A DNA stretch of 64,000 nt from Pasteurellaceae bacterium (GTDB taxonomy: Bacteria; Pseudomonadota; Gammaproteobacteria; Enterobacterales; Pasteurellaceae). The DNA lies in NCBI GenBank assembly GCA_900756155.1, contig CAAEJV010000004.1, positions 62,001 to 126,000 of the forward strand. The letters run 5' to 3'. Shown here piece after piece: positions 1 to 9,129 of this stretch. The translations under genes were made by a program, and so were the position numbers. The number at the start of each line of letters is the position of its first letter. Positions within the stretch are counted from its first letter, which is position 1. Below the pieces are notes generated by a model. It saw only the letters and a list, made by a program, of their open reading frames with translations, had not been told where the DNA came from and did no database searches.

Positions 1-1
1 T

Positions 2-610
2 GAAGATTTTGAGCAAACCGCTCAGTGCCTTGAAGAACAAATTCAACATCTCATAAAAAATGAGCCTTATATTTTAATCGGTTATTCACTTGGTGGACGA
101 GTCGCACAATATTATGCACTGCACGCGAAAGTGAAAATAGGGCATTTAAAGGCAGTCATTTTAGAAGGGGCGAATTTAGGTTTACAATCTGAACAAGAAA
201 AACAAAGCCGTCTAGTCAATGACAACATGTGGGCTGAGCGTTTTTTCCATGAAAAGCCTGAAACCGTGCTCGAAGATTGGTATCAACAACCTGTTTTTTC
301 TCATTTAAATGAACAGCAACGTAAGGCATTAATTGAAAAGCGAAAAGCCAATTGTGGGGCAAATATTGGTCATATGTTATTAGCCACTAGTCTTGCTAAA
401 CAGCCTGATTTTCGCGAGAAAGTGCGGTCAAGTTTGCTGCTATTTTTTTATTTTTGTGGTGAACGAGATCAGAAGTTTCGTCAAATGGCAGAGAATAATC
501 AACTTGATTTAACGCTTATTCCTGACGCTGGTCATAATGCACATTTAGAAAATCCGACATATTTTGCTGAAAAAATCGAAAATATCGTATTAAAAATTGC
601 TCAACCTTAA
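2..610 (+). CDS. menH: MenH, menaquinone-pathway SHCHC synthase (5' partial)
   Basis: Alpha/beta-hydrolase cut by the left edge of the window; the reading frame is open from base 2, so the true start lies outside. The nucleophile elbow GYSLGG (bases about 80-97) holds the catalytic Ser, and GHNAHLENP near the C terminus holds the catalytic His. In the family, MenH eliminates pyruvate from SEPHCHC to give SHCHC in menaquinone synthesis, fitting an organism with menaquinone-linked anaerobic respiration such as the nrf system downstream. Other small hydrolases share the fold; the assignment rests on overall resemblance to the Pasteurellaceae MenH/YfbB protein. An exact uptake signal lies inside the gene at 420-428. 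Confidence 0.8.
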   Translation, partial: EDFEQTAQCLEEQIQHLIKNEPYILIGYSLGGRVAQYYALHAKVKIGHLKAVILEGANLGLQSEQEKQSRLVNDNMWAERFFHEKPETVLEDWYQQPVFSHLNEQQRKALIEKRKANCGANIGHMLLATSLAKQPDFREKVRSSLLLFFYFCGERDQKFRQMAENNQLDLTLIPDAGHNAHLENPTYFAEKIENIVLKIAQP

Positions 611-663
611 GGGAAATGCTAGGATTTAGCCCTTTCATTTTATTTGACTCTTAAGGAAGCAAA

Positions 664-1980
664 ATGTCCTCACAACTTCGTAATGATCCACTTAAGGTTG
701 CTTTAGCCTCTATGGTGGGTACCGCAATTGAATTCTTCGATTATTATATCTATGCCGCTGCGGCAGTATTAGTTTTTAACACGCAATTCTTCCATAGTGG
801 CGATCCGCTTTCAGATGATTTGCTTTCTCTTTCGACATTAGCCTTAGCGTTCTTTGCTCGTCCAATTGGCTCAGCTTTATTTGGGCACTTTGGTGACAAG
901 ATTGGTCGTAAGAAAACCTTGGTCGCCTCTTTGGTTTTAATGGGCGGATCGACGGTCGTTATCGGTTTATTGCCGACTTATTCTCAAATTGGTATTTGGG
1001 CACCGATTTTGTTATGTATTTGCCGAGTCGGTCAGGGTATTGGTCTTGGTGGTGAATGGGGCGGCGCTGCTTTAGTGGCAACAGAAAATGCGCCAGAAGG
1101 AAAACGTGCTTGGTATGGTACATTCCCTCAATTAGGTGCGCCAATAGGTTTATTTGTGGCTAATGCGACCTTCTTCTTAGTGAGCTATTTCTGGGGGCAA
1201 CAAGCCCTTGTTGAGTGGGCATGGCGTATCCCGTTTGTTTCTTCTTTAGCCTTAGTTTTAGTTGGGTTGTATGTTCGTTTAACTTTACATGAGAGCCATG
1301 TCTTCGTTGAAGCGGAAGAAAAAGGGAAAAAATTAAAAGCACCAGTGAGTGTGGTATTCACTAAACACTTTAAACCAATGGTGATTGGTACATTTATCAT
1401 GGTGGCAACCTATTCCTTGTTCTATATTATGACCGCCTTTGCTCAAGCGTATTCTCGTACACCGGCAACCCTTTCAGAAGCGGGCTATCCTATGGGGTTA
1501 GGCATTCCTGCCAATACCTTCACGGGATTACTTTTAATGAGTGCGATTGTTTTTGCGATTTTTATTAGTATTTCAGGTCTTTATGCAGATAAAATCGGTC
1601 GTCGCAAATGGTTAATTTGGACAACAGTCAGCATTTTAATTTTTGCATTATGTATGCCATTATTCCTTGGAAATGGTACACCGGCTTCTGTATTTGCTTT
1701 CTTAGTAATTGGTATGGCATTAATGGGCATGACATTTGGCCCAATGGCGGCGTTATTACCTGAATTATTCCCAACGGAAGTACGCTATTCTGGCGCTTCT
1801 TTAGCCTACAATATTGCATCCATTATCGGGGCAACCATTGCGGCAATGATTTCATTAAAAATCAATGCGCTCTATGGCTTAATGGGCGTGGGGATTTATT
1901 TAGCCATTAATGCATTCTTAACCTTGTTAGCATTATTAGCCTCAAAAGAAACGAAAAACGTCGATTTAACGCAAATCTAG
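664..1980 (+). CDS. MHS-family major facilitator transporter
   Basis: A 438-residue, 12-helix inner-membrane protein of the metabolite:H+ symporter branch of the major facilitator superfamily. It carries the MFS loop signature twice, GHFGDKIGRKKT at about residues 74-85 and GLYADKIGRRKW in the second half, plus the GQGIGLGGEWGG segment typical of the MHS group (ShiA, YhjE, ProP relatives). Substrates in this family are usually organic acids or compatible solutes; the sequence does not show which applies here. It stands alone with a rho-independent terminator just after the stop codon, 53 bases downstream of menH. Confidence 0.8.
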   Translation: MSSQLRNDPLKVALASMVGTAIEFFDYYIYAAAAVLVFNTQFFHSGDPLSDDLLSLSTLALAFFARPIGSALFGHFGDKIGRKKTLVASLVLMGGSTVVIGLLPTYSQIGIWAPILLCICRVGQGIGLGGEWGGAALVATENAPEGKRAWYGTFPQLGAPIGLFVANATFFLVSYFWGQQALVEWAWRIPFVSSLALVLVGLYVRLTLHESHVFVEAEEKGKKLKAPVSVVFTKHFKPMVIGTFIMVATYSLFYIMTAFAQAYSRTPATLSEAGYPMGLGIPANTFTGLLLMSAIVFAIFISISGLYADKIGRRKWLIWTTVSILIFALCMPLFLGNGTPASVFAFLVIGMALMGMTFGPMAALLPELFPTEVRYSGASLAYNIASIIGATIAAMISLKINALYGLMGVGIYLAINAFLTLLALLASKETKNVDLTQI

Positions 1981-1996
1981 TGACAAATTGATAATG

Positions 1997-2028
1997 AAAA
2001 AGCTGATGTGAATAACATCAGCTTTTTT
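1997..2028 (+). terminator. Rho-independent terminator of the MHS transporter
   Basis: A 13-bp perfect stem (arms 1997-2009 and 2015-2027) with a 5-base loop, whose 3' arm runs into a T tract. It starts 16 bases after the transporter stop codon. Confidence 0.85.
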
Positions 2029-2054
2029 ATTTATTGAAAGGAAGTAATAAAAAA

Positions 2055-2072
2055 GAGCGTATTGCTACGCTC
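2055..2072 (-). terminator. Terminator of the MetE-like gene (minus strand)
   Basis: Inverted repeat GAGCGTA / TACGCTC with a 4-base loop; on the minus strand it is followed by TTTTTT. It lies 50 bases beyond the stop of the leftward MetE-like gene, next to an uptake signal at 2084-2092. Confidence 0.7.
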
Positions 2073-2121
2073 TCAGATTATAAAAGTGCGGTTAAAAAAC
2101 AGTATGTTTTTATGAAAAGAA

Positions 2122-3216
2122 TTAATCTTCACCCCATACTTCTTTAGCAATTTCTTCAACGTAACGGACTTTTGCCCATTGTTGCGCTTCCGTCATGATA
2201 TTCCCTTCTTCTGTTGACGCAAAACCACATTGTGGGCTTAAGCAAAGCTGTTCAAGTGGAACATATTGAGTCGCTTCTTCAATGCGTGCTTTAATAGCCG
2301 TTTTATCTTCTAATTCAGGGAATTTTGAACTGATTAAGCCTAATACCACGCGGCCTTTGTGTGGGTTATTGGCAAAGTGTTTTAATGGCTCAAACCCACC
2401 AGAACGTTCGTCATCATATTCAAGGAAATAGCCATCGTATTGGGTTTGACCGAATAACGCATCCGCAATAGGATCGTATGCGCCGGTTAATAAATAGGTT
2501 GAACGGAAATTGCCACGACAAACATGCGTTGTGATAACCATATCTGCTGGTTTAGCGGCTAATACAACTTGAATATTTTCAAGGGCTTGCGCTTTATCTG
2601 CTTCAAATTCTGGTTTTAAGTGATTATTACAGAGTGAACCCCAATACACATCATCAAATTGTAAATAACGGCAACCCGCATCGTAGAAAGCTTTGATCGC
2701 ATCTTTATAAGCTTGTTGAACATCTTTGGCAAATTCTGCACGCGTCGCATAAACTCCTGTATCCCATTGAATTGGATACATTAATTGATTCGGACTTGGA
2801 ATGGTATATTTTACGATGCCACGATCCCCAACAATGTCTTTTAATTTTTTGAAATGTTCGATAAATGGATGGTTTGGATTCCAAGATACTTTACCGCAGC
2901 AGCGAGTATTGTAAGGTTTGGTTTCCACACCATTAAATTTATAACCATGTTCAGGGTGATAACCTTCGATGCCATTTAAGTTTTCTAAGAAATCAATATG
3001 CCAAAATGCACGGCGATATTCTCCATCCGTGATGACTTGAATACCTGCATCTAACTGAGCTTGTACTAATTTTGCAATTTCTTGATCTTCAACTTCTGTT
3101 AATTGTTCACGCGAAAGTTCACCTGCTGCAAATTTTGCACGGGCTTCTTTTAAAGGTTGAGAACGCAAGTATGAGCCCACAGTATCAGCGTGAAAGGGAA
3201 GTGTTTTTGATGTCAT
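2122..3216 (-). CDS. MetE C-terminal-like cobalamin-independent methyltransferase (YxjG/YxjH type)
   Basis: A 364-residue protein matching only the catalytic C-terminal half of cobalamin-independent methionine synthase. The expected zinc ligands are visible: H231 and C233 (in THVCRGN), E266 (in FLEYDD) and C330 (in LSPQCGF). The family transfers a methyl group to homocysteine or a related thiol; the methyl donor of the short YxjG/YxjH forms is not settled, so the gene symbol metE would be wrong. It is a single-gene unit with its own promoter at 3249-3277 and its own terminator. The ATG is preceded by AGAAGGAT at good distance. Confidence 0.8.
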   Translation of the reverse strand: MTSKTLPFHADTVGSYLRSQPLKEARAKFAAGELSREQLTEVEDQEIAKLVQAQLDAGIQVITDGEYRRAFWHIDFLENLNGIEGYHPEHGYKFNGVETKPYNTRCCGKVSWNPNHPFIEHFKKLKDIVGDRGIVKYTIPSPNQLMYPIQWDTGVYATRAEFAKDVQQAYKDAIKAFYDAGCRYLQFDDVYWGSLCNNHLKPEFEADKAQALENIQVVLAAKPADMVITTHVCRGNFRSTYLLTGAYDPIADALFGQTQYDGYFLEYDDERSGGFEPLKHFANNPHKGRVVLGLISSKFPELEDKTAIKARIEEATQYVPLEQLCLSPQCGFASTEEGNIMTEAQQWAKVRYVEEIAKEVWGED

Positions 3217-3248
3217 GTTTATATCCTTCTTTTCATTTTAGTATGATG

Positions 3249-3277
3249 ATTTTAACGTAAGGATATTTCATGATCAA
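3249..3277 (-). promoter_or_regulatory. Predicted sigma-70 promoter of the MetE-like gene
   Basis: On the minus strand TTGATC, 17 bases, then TAAAAT. An 8-base direct repeat TTCATGAT (3267-3274 and 3294-3301) covers the -35 region and the sequence upstream, which could be an operator for a methionine-responsive regulator. No clear MetJ (AGACGTCT) box was seen. Confidence 0.5.
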
Positions 3278-3325
3278 AGTAATGATTTTTCCATTCATGA
3301 TGAAAATAATTAATGCAGAGAAAGA

Positions 3326-4528
3326 TTAGCTTTCAGCAATCCCCATCGCACAAACTGCTGCAGAACTCCATGCCCATTGGAAATTGTAGCCGCCTAACCA
3401 GCCGACAACATCCAGCACCTCACCGATAAAATAGAGACCTTTAATCTTTGTGGCTTCCATAGTTTTGGATGAAATCTCATGAGTATCAACGCCACCCATT
3501 GTGACTTCAGCCGTTCGATAGCCTTCAGTGCCATTAGGAATGAATTGCCAATTGTGGATTAAATTCTCTAAATTTTCTAACCGCACTTTACTTAAGTTTG
3601 CAATCACTTCATCTTGAATCAGACCTTGTTCTAACCAAAGTTCGACTAATTTTTTCGGCAATAAACGACTTAATACGGTTTTAAGCTGCAATTTCGGCGA
3701 AGATTGACGCATCTCATCTAGGTGATGACGAATATCGTTATAAGGTAATAAATCTAAATGAATGCTCTCACCCGGTTGCCAATAATTGGATATTTGTAAA
3801 ATAGCAGGGCCTGATAAACCACGATGGGTGAATAACATTTGATGAGTAAAGGTTTTGTGCTGATTCGTTGCAGCCACATCTAATGAAACGCCAGAGAGTG
3901 CCGAGTAGAATTTGTCACTTTCTCGCCATGTGAATGGCACAAGGCTTGCACGCGGAGGAATCACATTTAATCCAAACTGTTCTGCAATTTGATAGCCAAA
4001 AGGCGAGGCGCCCAAGCCAGGCATGGAGAGCCCGCCTGTAGCGATAATCAAATTCTGGCATTGCCATTCAACCGCATTTACCTTTAATTTAAACCGCACT
4101 TTAGGGTTGTTTTCAACCGATTCAACATCACTCACTTCGCTGCGTAGTTGAATGTGAACACCGTATTTGTCACATTCTGCTCCGAGCATCTTCACAATAT
4201 TTTCTGCACCGTTATCACAAAATAACTGACCTAATTCTTTTTCGTGGTAAGGAATGCCATACTCAGCGACTAAAGCAATGAAGTCCCATTGTGTATAACG
4301 TTTTAAGGCGGATTTGACGAAGTGTTTATTTTGGCTGATATAACGGCCAGATGTGATTTCCATATTGGTAAAATTACAGAATCCGCCGCCAGACATTAAT
4401 ATTTTTCGACCAATTTTCTTACCGTTATCAAAAATCGTGGCTTGTTTGCTCAGTTTGCCTAACTGTGCGGCACAAAATAAGCCGGCAGCACCGGCTCCAA
4501 TAATGATATTTTCTGAATAATGAGACAT
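3326..4528 (-). CDS. HI0933-family FAD-dependent flavoprotein (YhiN-like)
   Basis: A 400-residue protein with an N-terminal FAD-binding GAGAAG motif (residues 11-16), a second conserved segment IIATGGLSMPGLGASPFGY in the middle, and the C-terminal GEVLDVVGWLGGYNFQWAW block that closes the FAD site. These identify the HI0933/YhiN flavoprotein family (BaiN/RdsA-type); the physiological substrate in Haemophilus is unknown. It directly follows the nrf ligation genes on the same strand, 3 bases after the NrfFG stop, so it is probably the last gene of that operon. Two uptake signals lie inside (3580, 4093). Confidence 0.85.
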   Translation of the reverse strand: MSHYSENIIIGAGAAGLFCAAQLGKLSKQATIFDNGKKIGRKILMSGGGFCNFTNMEITSGRYISQNKHFVKSALKRYTQWDFIALVAEYGIPYHEKELGQLFCDNGAENIVKMLGAECDKYGVHIQLRSEVSDVESVENNPKVRFKLKVNAVEWQCQNLIIATGGLSMPGLGASPFGYQIAEQFGLNVIPPRASLVPFTWRESDKFYSALSGVSLDVAATNQHKTFTHQMLFTHRGLSGPAILQISNYWQPGESIHLDLLPYNDIRHHLDEMRQSSPKLQLKTVLSRLLPKKLVELWLEQGLIQDEVIANLSKVRLENLENLIHNWQFIPNGTEGYRTAEVTMGGVDTHEISSKTMEATKIKGLYFIGEVLDVVGWLGGYNFQWAWSSAAVCAMGIAES

Positions 4529-4531
4529 AGC

Positions 4532-5587
4532 TTATTGTGAGGTTTGTCCTTTTTCAAAATAGTCTATCATTTTGATTCGTTGGATGACAGTACGGCGATC
4601 TACGGCAGCATTACCTGAATCTAATAATTGTTGCCAATAAGCTTTGGCTTTTTCAGCTTCATGATTTTTAAAAGCTTCGGTCGCCAATAAGGTCATTACC
4701 GATATTTCATGTTTATCTTGTTTTAACGCTTCATCCATTATTTGCTGGATTTGTGGTGTGATGTTTTGACCGGCTTGATAATAAAGTGCGGTCGCTTTTA
4801 AGCCTAAAATAGCCGGGGTTGTGCCTGAAATTTTTTCTGCATTGCTATAGGCGATGAGCGCATGATCAAATTCATCATTTTGCATATAAGCATCACCTAG
4901 CTGAGCCCAAAGCTCAGGATTATTCACATCTTCTCGAATTTTATTTTGAATTTTGAGCACCATATCTTCTTTTTGATGCACCATTGATGTCTCTGCTTTT
5001 TTATTGGCAAGCTCAACCATCTCTTTTTCACCTTGTTGAACGCGCTCAAAACGATCAAGGGAGAAGTAATAACTTAAAGGAAGAATCAATAAGATTGCAA
5101 ATACCCAAATGGCGGATTTGGTTTCAAATTTGACCGCACTTTTTTCTTCTTTAGACGCTGTATGAGGTTGATTTCCAAGTGGTTTAGGGGCGTCTTCTGA
5201 TTTTTTAGTGGAAAACAAAATCAACGCAAAAGCACCAATTAATAGCAAAATAGGCAATAGCCAGAGTAGTGCAGTATTCCATTGGAAAGGGGGCTTATAG
5301 TTCACGAAATTACCAAAACGTGCTGTCATGGTGTCAATAATTTGTTGGTTCGTTTTTCCTTCATCCACCATTTTATAGACTTCAATACGTAAGTCATAAG
5401 CAATCGGCGAATTGGACTCAACTAAGTTCTGATTCTGACATTGTGGGCAGCGTAAGGATTTTGCCAGTTCAACAGCACGAGTACGATCGGCTTGGTTTTT
5501 AAACGCATAAGTATCCACCATTTCTGCGTGAGCAAAAAGGGCGAAAGTCAGTAAAAGTGCGGTCAGAAATCGGGTTAATTTTTTCAT
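4532..5587 (-). CDS. nrfF: NrfF-NrfG fusion, haem lyase subunits for cytochrome c nitrite reductase
   Basis: A 351-residue periplasmic, membrane-anchored protein joining two proteins that are separate in E. coli. Residues 1-21 are a signal peptide; residues 22-100 form the NrfF/CcmH three-helix domain with the redox pair LRCPQC (C47, C50); a membrane helix follows at about 106-126. A polar linker (about 127-157) leads to a second membrane helix (about 159-176) and a TPR domain equivalent to NrfG/CcmI. The pair reduces apocytochrome NrfA and helps NrfE attach haem at its CXXCK motif. The linker codons contain an uptake signal (5133-5141). It lies 1 base from the thioredoxin gene upstream, so co-transcription is certain in practice. 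Confidence 0.87.
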   Translation of the reverse strand: MKKLTRFLTALLLTFALFAHAEMVDTYAFKNQADRTRAVELAKSLRCPQCQNQNLVESNSPIAYDLRIEVYKMVDEGKTNQQIIDTMTARFGNFVNYKPPFQWNTALLWLLPILLLIGAFALILFSTKKSEDAPKPLGNQPHTASKEEKSAVKFETKSAIWVFAILLILPLSYYFSLDRFERVQQGEKEMVELANKKAETSMVHQKEDMVLKIQNKIREDVNNPELWAQLGDAYMQNDEFDHALIAYSNAEKISGTTPAILGLKATALYYQAGQNITPQIQQIMDEALKQDKHEISVMTLLATEAFKNHEAEKAKAYWQQLLDSGNAAVDRRTVIQRIKMIDYFEKGQTSQ

Positions 5588-5588
5588 T

Positions 5589-6122
5589 TTACTTTTTTGT
5601 TAATTCATCAAGTTTTGGTTTGATTTCGGTAAGCCACGTTTCACGATCCATATAGCCAGAATGACGATAACGGATCATGCCGTGTTCATCGACAATATAG
5701 GTCTCTGGTGCACCATCTACGCCTAATTGCATCGCAAATTCACCACGGCTATCGTCAATAGTGAGTATAAATGGGTTGCCCATGCGTTCTAGCATCGCAA
5801 TACCGTTTTGTGGTTTGTCACGATAATCGATGCCCACAATGGGTACGTCTTTTGAAATTTCCATCAAGAGAGGGTGTTCTTGTTGGCAATAGCCACACCA
5901 ACTTCCCCACACATTAAGCAGAAAAGGTTTCTTTGGGAAATCTCTTGGGTTGACAATTTGACTCGGTTCAAGTAAATTCGCTTGATAGAATTCCGGCACG
6001 GGCTTATTAATGAGTGCAGAGGCAATTTGTTTTGGATCTTTATGCAAACCAACAAAAAGTAGTAAGCAAACGCTCAATAATAAAATTAACGGTAAAAACA
6101 AAATAAACTTTTTATTCATCAC
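5589..6122 (-). CDS. Nrf-linked DsbE/CcmG-type periplasmic thioredoxin
   Basis: A 177-residue membrane-tethered thioredoxin. An uncleaved N-terminal anchor (about residues 7-25) is followed by a thioredoxin fold with the active-site sequence WGSWCGYC (C76, C79) and a cis-proline region GAPETYIV. By analogy with CcmG it keeps the haem-binding cysteines of NrfA, or the CXXC of NrfF, reduced. E. coli has no dedicated nrf thioredoxin, so this three-gene layout (NrfE, thioredoxin, NrfFG) is the Pasteurellaceae form. Its start overlaps the end of nrfE by 11 bases, suggesting translational coupling. A second, ccm-linked paralogue lies at 62051-62596. Confidence 0.87.
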   Translation of the reverse strand: MMNKKFILFLPLILLLSVCLLLFVGLHKDPKQIASALINKPVPEFYQANLLEPSQIVNPRDFPKKPFLLNVWGSWCGYCQQEHPLLMEISKDVPIVGIDYRDKPQNGIAMLERMGNPFILTIDDSRGEFAMQLGVDGAPETYIVDEHGMIRYRHSGYMDRETWLTEIKPKLDELTKK

Positions 6123-8016
6123 GTTTTCTCTTCAAATTGATGGCTGAACATAATGCGCCAAGTGCCATTAAAATGCCTCCGAGCCATAACCAGCGAATAA
6201 GTGGTTTGTAATGTAAGCGGAATGTGAACTCACCTTTGCCCAAGTTGTCGCCCATTACAATATATAAATCGCCCCAAAAGCCAGCATCTAACCCTACTTC
6301 ACTCATGGTCATGGTACGAACGTCGTAATAGCGGCGTTCCGGTACAATTTCAGCATAAGGTTTGCCTTGTTTTGATACGTTAAAGAAAGCGACTTCGGCA
6401 GTAAAGTTTGGTCCAATTTCATTGGAAAAACGATCGTAGTGGAATTCAAATTGACCTAATTGCTGGCTTTGTTGTGGTGCAAGTCTAACACCTAATTCAC
6501 TGCCAAAGTAACTACTCATCACGGCGCCCATTGTGGCAATCGCCACGCCACAGTGTGCGAGAATCATCCCCAAATAGGACAGTCTTATTTTTGCCCAATT
6601 TTGCCATAAGGTGACGAATAATACCCAAATAGCGAGAGTAAGTAGTACATAAGCGAAGAAATGGAAACGTAACGCACTGTCATTTTGCAGCGCATTCCAA
6701 ATCATGCCATAAGCCATCACTGCAGCGGGAATAAGTAATAACAAGCGTTTGAAAAAGTGTTTCTTATCGGCTTTAAACCAGCTTAAGCAAAGTGTGCCCG
6801 CCATGGCAAAAAGCACTAACGTAAGCAATGGCAAGAAAATACTATTAAAGTAAGGAGCACCCACAGAAATACTTCCCCAATTCATGGCTTGGAATAGCAT
6901 TGGATAGAAAGTGCCTAAGAAGGTACTGACGGTGGCCACGGTCAATACGATGTTTAAACCTAAAATCGCCCCAGTTTTAGAAATGAGTGGAAATTTGACC
7001 GCTCTTTCGTTGGTATTTGTGCGTAGCGCAAATAAACTGAGCGAGCCGACAGTTAGTAAGAAGAAAATGAGTAATAGCACATAACCACGGGAGCTATCTA
7101 AAGCAAAGGCGTGAACGGAGGTTAATGCACCTGAACGGACAATGAATGTGCCTAATACACTGAATGCAAAAGCGAGTAGGGAAAAGAGTGTTGTCCAGTA
7201 GCTAAACATCCCTTGCTTTTCAGTTACCATCAAACTGTGTAAAAGTGCGAGTCCCAATAACCATGGCATAAGTGAAGCGTTTTCTACTGGGTCCCAGAAC
7301 CACCAGCCGCCCCAGCCTAATTCGTAATATGCCCACCATGCACCGAGCACGATCCCTAATGTTAAGAATAACCAAGAAACGAGCACCCAAGCTCGCATTG
7401 CACGCGCAATTGCTTGTGCAGAACGATTAAAGATTAAAGCTGAAATGGACATGGCAAAGTTAACGGCAAAGCCCACATAACCGACATATAAAAGCGGCGG
7501 GTGGAAAATTAAGCCGATATCTTGCAGCATTGGGTTGAGATCTCGCCCTTCCGCAGGGGCGGGGAATGCACGTCCAAATGGATTGGAGTAGAACAAAATG
7601 AAAATAGCAAACCCAAGACAAATTAAGCCGAGTAAAGAGAGGGTTTGCGCAGAAAAAGTGCGGTTATTTTTGCGAGAGAAAAAGGCAAAAGCCACTAACC
7701 AAAGACTTAATGTGAAAAGCCAAAATAAAATGGACCCTTCATGTCCGCCCCAAGTGGCGGCAACTTTGAAAAATGTCGGTAGTTGAGAATTGGAGTGCGC
7801 TGCCACGTATTCCAATGTGAAATCATCGGTCGCAAAAGAGTAGGCGAGAATACCGATGGAAACGCTTGTAAAAATACCGAAGCAATAACTTAATCCCCAA
7901 GCTGTATTGGTGAGAGTGGGTTTATTCCGCCAAATACCAATTTGCGGCACGATGGAAAGTAAGAGCGCCGCAGTGGTGGCGAAGAGTAATGAGAGAAATC
8001 CGAGTTCGGGAAGCAT
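6112..8016 (-). CDS. nrfE: NrfE, CcmF-like haem lyase for the NrfA CXXCK haem
   Basis: A 634-residue polytopic inner-membrane protein of the CcmF/NrfE family. The tryptophan-rich WWD haem-handling motif GWGGWWFWDPVENASLMPW is present, along with the GLIFHPPLLYVGYVGF segment holding a conserved His. NrfE works with NrfF and NrfG to attach haem to the unusual lysine-ligated site of nitrite reductase. It opens the leftward cluster nrfE, thioredoxin, nrfFG, flavoprotein. It is separated from nrfD by 147 bases containing a terminator, so it likely has its own promoter. It is paralogous to the CcmF at 60051-62000; linkage to the nrf genes is what decides the NrfE call. Confidence 0.88.
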   Translation of the reverse strand: MLPELGFLSLLFATTAALLLSIVPQIGIWRNKPTLTNTAWGLSYCFGIFTSVSIGILAYSFATDDFTLEYVAAHSNSQLPTFFKVAATWGGHEGSILFWLFTLSLWLVAFAFFSRKNNRTFSAQTLSLLGLICLGFAIFILFYSNPFGRAFPAPAEGRDLNPMLQDIGLIFHPPLLYVGYVGFAVNFAMSISALIFNRSAQAIARAMRAWVLVSWLFLTLGIVLGAWWAYYELGWGGWWFWDPVENASLMPWLLGLALLHSLMVTEKQGMFSYWTTLFSLLAFAFSVLGTFIVRSGALTSVHAFALDSSRGYVLLLIFFLLTVGSLSLFALRTNTNERAVKFPLISKTGAILGLNIVLTVATVSTFLGTFYPMLFQAMNWGSISVGAPYFNSIFLPLLTLVLFAMAGTLCLSWFKADKKHFFKRLLLLIPAAVMAYGMIWNALQNDSALRFHFFAYVLLTLAIWVLFVTLWQNWAKIRLSYLGMILAHCGVAIATMGAVMSSYFGSELGVRLAPQQSQQLGQFEFHYDRFSNEIGPNFTAEVAFFNVSKQGKPYAEIVPERRYYDVRTMTMSEVGLDAGFWGDLYIVMGDNLGKGEFTFRLHYKPLIRWLWLGGILMALGALCSAINLKRKRDE

Positions 8017-8116
8017 AGTATTCTTCAGTATTAAAGGTTGTATTTTTCAAAATAAGGTTGATTTTAAGCATGAAAAACATACGTAAAATTAACCGCACTT
8101 TAGTCTTCTAAATAAA

Positions 8117-8143
8117 CAAAAGGCGTATTGTATACGCCTTTTG
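8117..8143 (-). terminator. Terminator between nrfD and nrfE
   Basis: Perfect 12-bp stem (8117-8128 and 8132-8143) with a 3-base loop, followed on the minus strand by a T-rich stretch. It ends the nrfABCD transcript before nrfE. An uptake signal at 8092-8100 lies just beyond. Confidence 0.8.
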
Positions 8144-8163
8144 ATTAAATAAGAAATTTATCC

Positions 8164-9129
8164 TTACGCAACGGTAAGTTGTCCTGCATACAAGATGAAG
8201 TAACGTAAGCAGAGAACCCCGATTAAGTCGAAGATTGACACAAGGATAATAAAGTTCTTGTTGTATTTTAAGCTGTCTTTTGCTGCAAGGTTCGCAAGTA
8301 GAGGAATGATGATACCAATTAAGAATACCCCAATCCAGAACACAGCACCCCAGAAGCCCGAAAGTGCATTGTGCAATGCAACTACTTTCTGACCGCCACC
8401 GAAGTGTAGACCAACAAAGAAACAGATTAATAAACCAAGTTCAGTTACCATAATTGGCACTTCAAATTTATGAATGAAGTGTGATTCATGGCTATCACCT
8501 TTTAATTTACCTGCAATGAGGATAAATAAGAAGGTTGCAGCGATACCTGAAGAGGTACCTGAAGCCAAGAATAACGCTGGTAGAACAGGGTTATTTAACA
8601 TTGGGTAACTGATCAATGCTGAAAGTAAGAAACCGGTATAAGCCCCTAGCACAGCGGCTAAAATGAAGAGAATGACTTCTACAGGACCAGTTAAACGTTC
8701 TAATACATTGATAATTTTACCGACAAAGCCAAGTTTTGGCATAAAACGTTGGATGAACGCCATGATATCTTCTTTGAAGATAACCGCACACCAACATACC
8801 AAGAACAGCATATAAACTTGGAATAACATTACCCCCATAGACATTACAGAGTTAAATTGATAGTTAAACATCAATTTCCAGAATGTCCAAGGACGTGCCA
8901 AGTGGAAAATTAACAGGGTTAAACCAATTAATGTTGGCACAGAACCTAAAACGGCGGCTGCTCGGATAATCCAGTTTTTGCTTGGGTTTTCTAATTTGTG
9001 ACTACGTTTATAAGCAATCGCTAATTGTACCGCACCGGAAGAAATACCAAGTAAGAACAAATAGATAGCGATTGTTGAATCCCACACCAAATTAGGTGTG
9101 TGAAACGGAACAGGATAATCTAATGTCAT
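8164..9129 (-). CDS. nrfD: NrfD, membrane quinol oxidase subunit of nitrite reduction
   Basis: A 321-residue integral membrane protein of the NrfD/PsrC family with 8 or more predicted helices. It oxidises menaquinol and passes electrons to NrfC, then to NrfB and NrfA in the periplasm. Conserved features visible are the N-terminal W-D-S-T-I-A-I-Y-L-F-L-L-G-I-S helix and SGTSSGIAATF. Its ATG overlaps the nrfC stop by 4 bases. It is the last gene of nrfABCD and is followed by a strong terminator. Confidence 0.9.
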   Translation of the reverse strand: MTLDYPVPFHTPNLVWDSTIAIYLFLLGISSGAVQLAIAYKRSHKLENPSKNWIIRAAAVLGSVPTLIGLTLLIFHLARPWTFWKLMFNYQFNSVMSMGVMLFQVYMLFLVCWCAVIFKEDIMAFIQRFMPKLGFVGKIINVLERLTGPVEVILFILAAVLGAYTGFLLSALISYPMLNNPVLPALFLASGTSSGIAATFLFILIAGKLKGDSHESHFIHKFEVPIMVTELGLLICFFVGLHFGGGQKVVALHNALSGFWGAVFWIGVFLIGIIIPLLANLAAKDSLKYNKNFIILVSIFDLIGVLCLRYFILYAGQLTVA

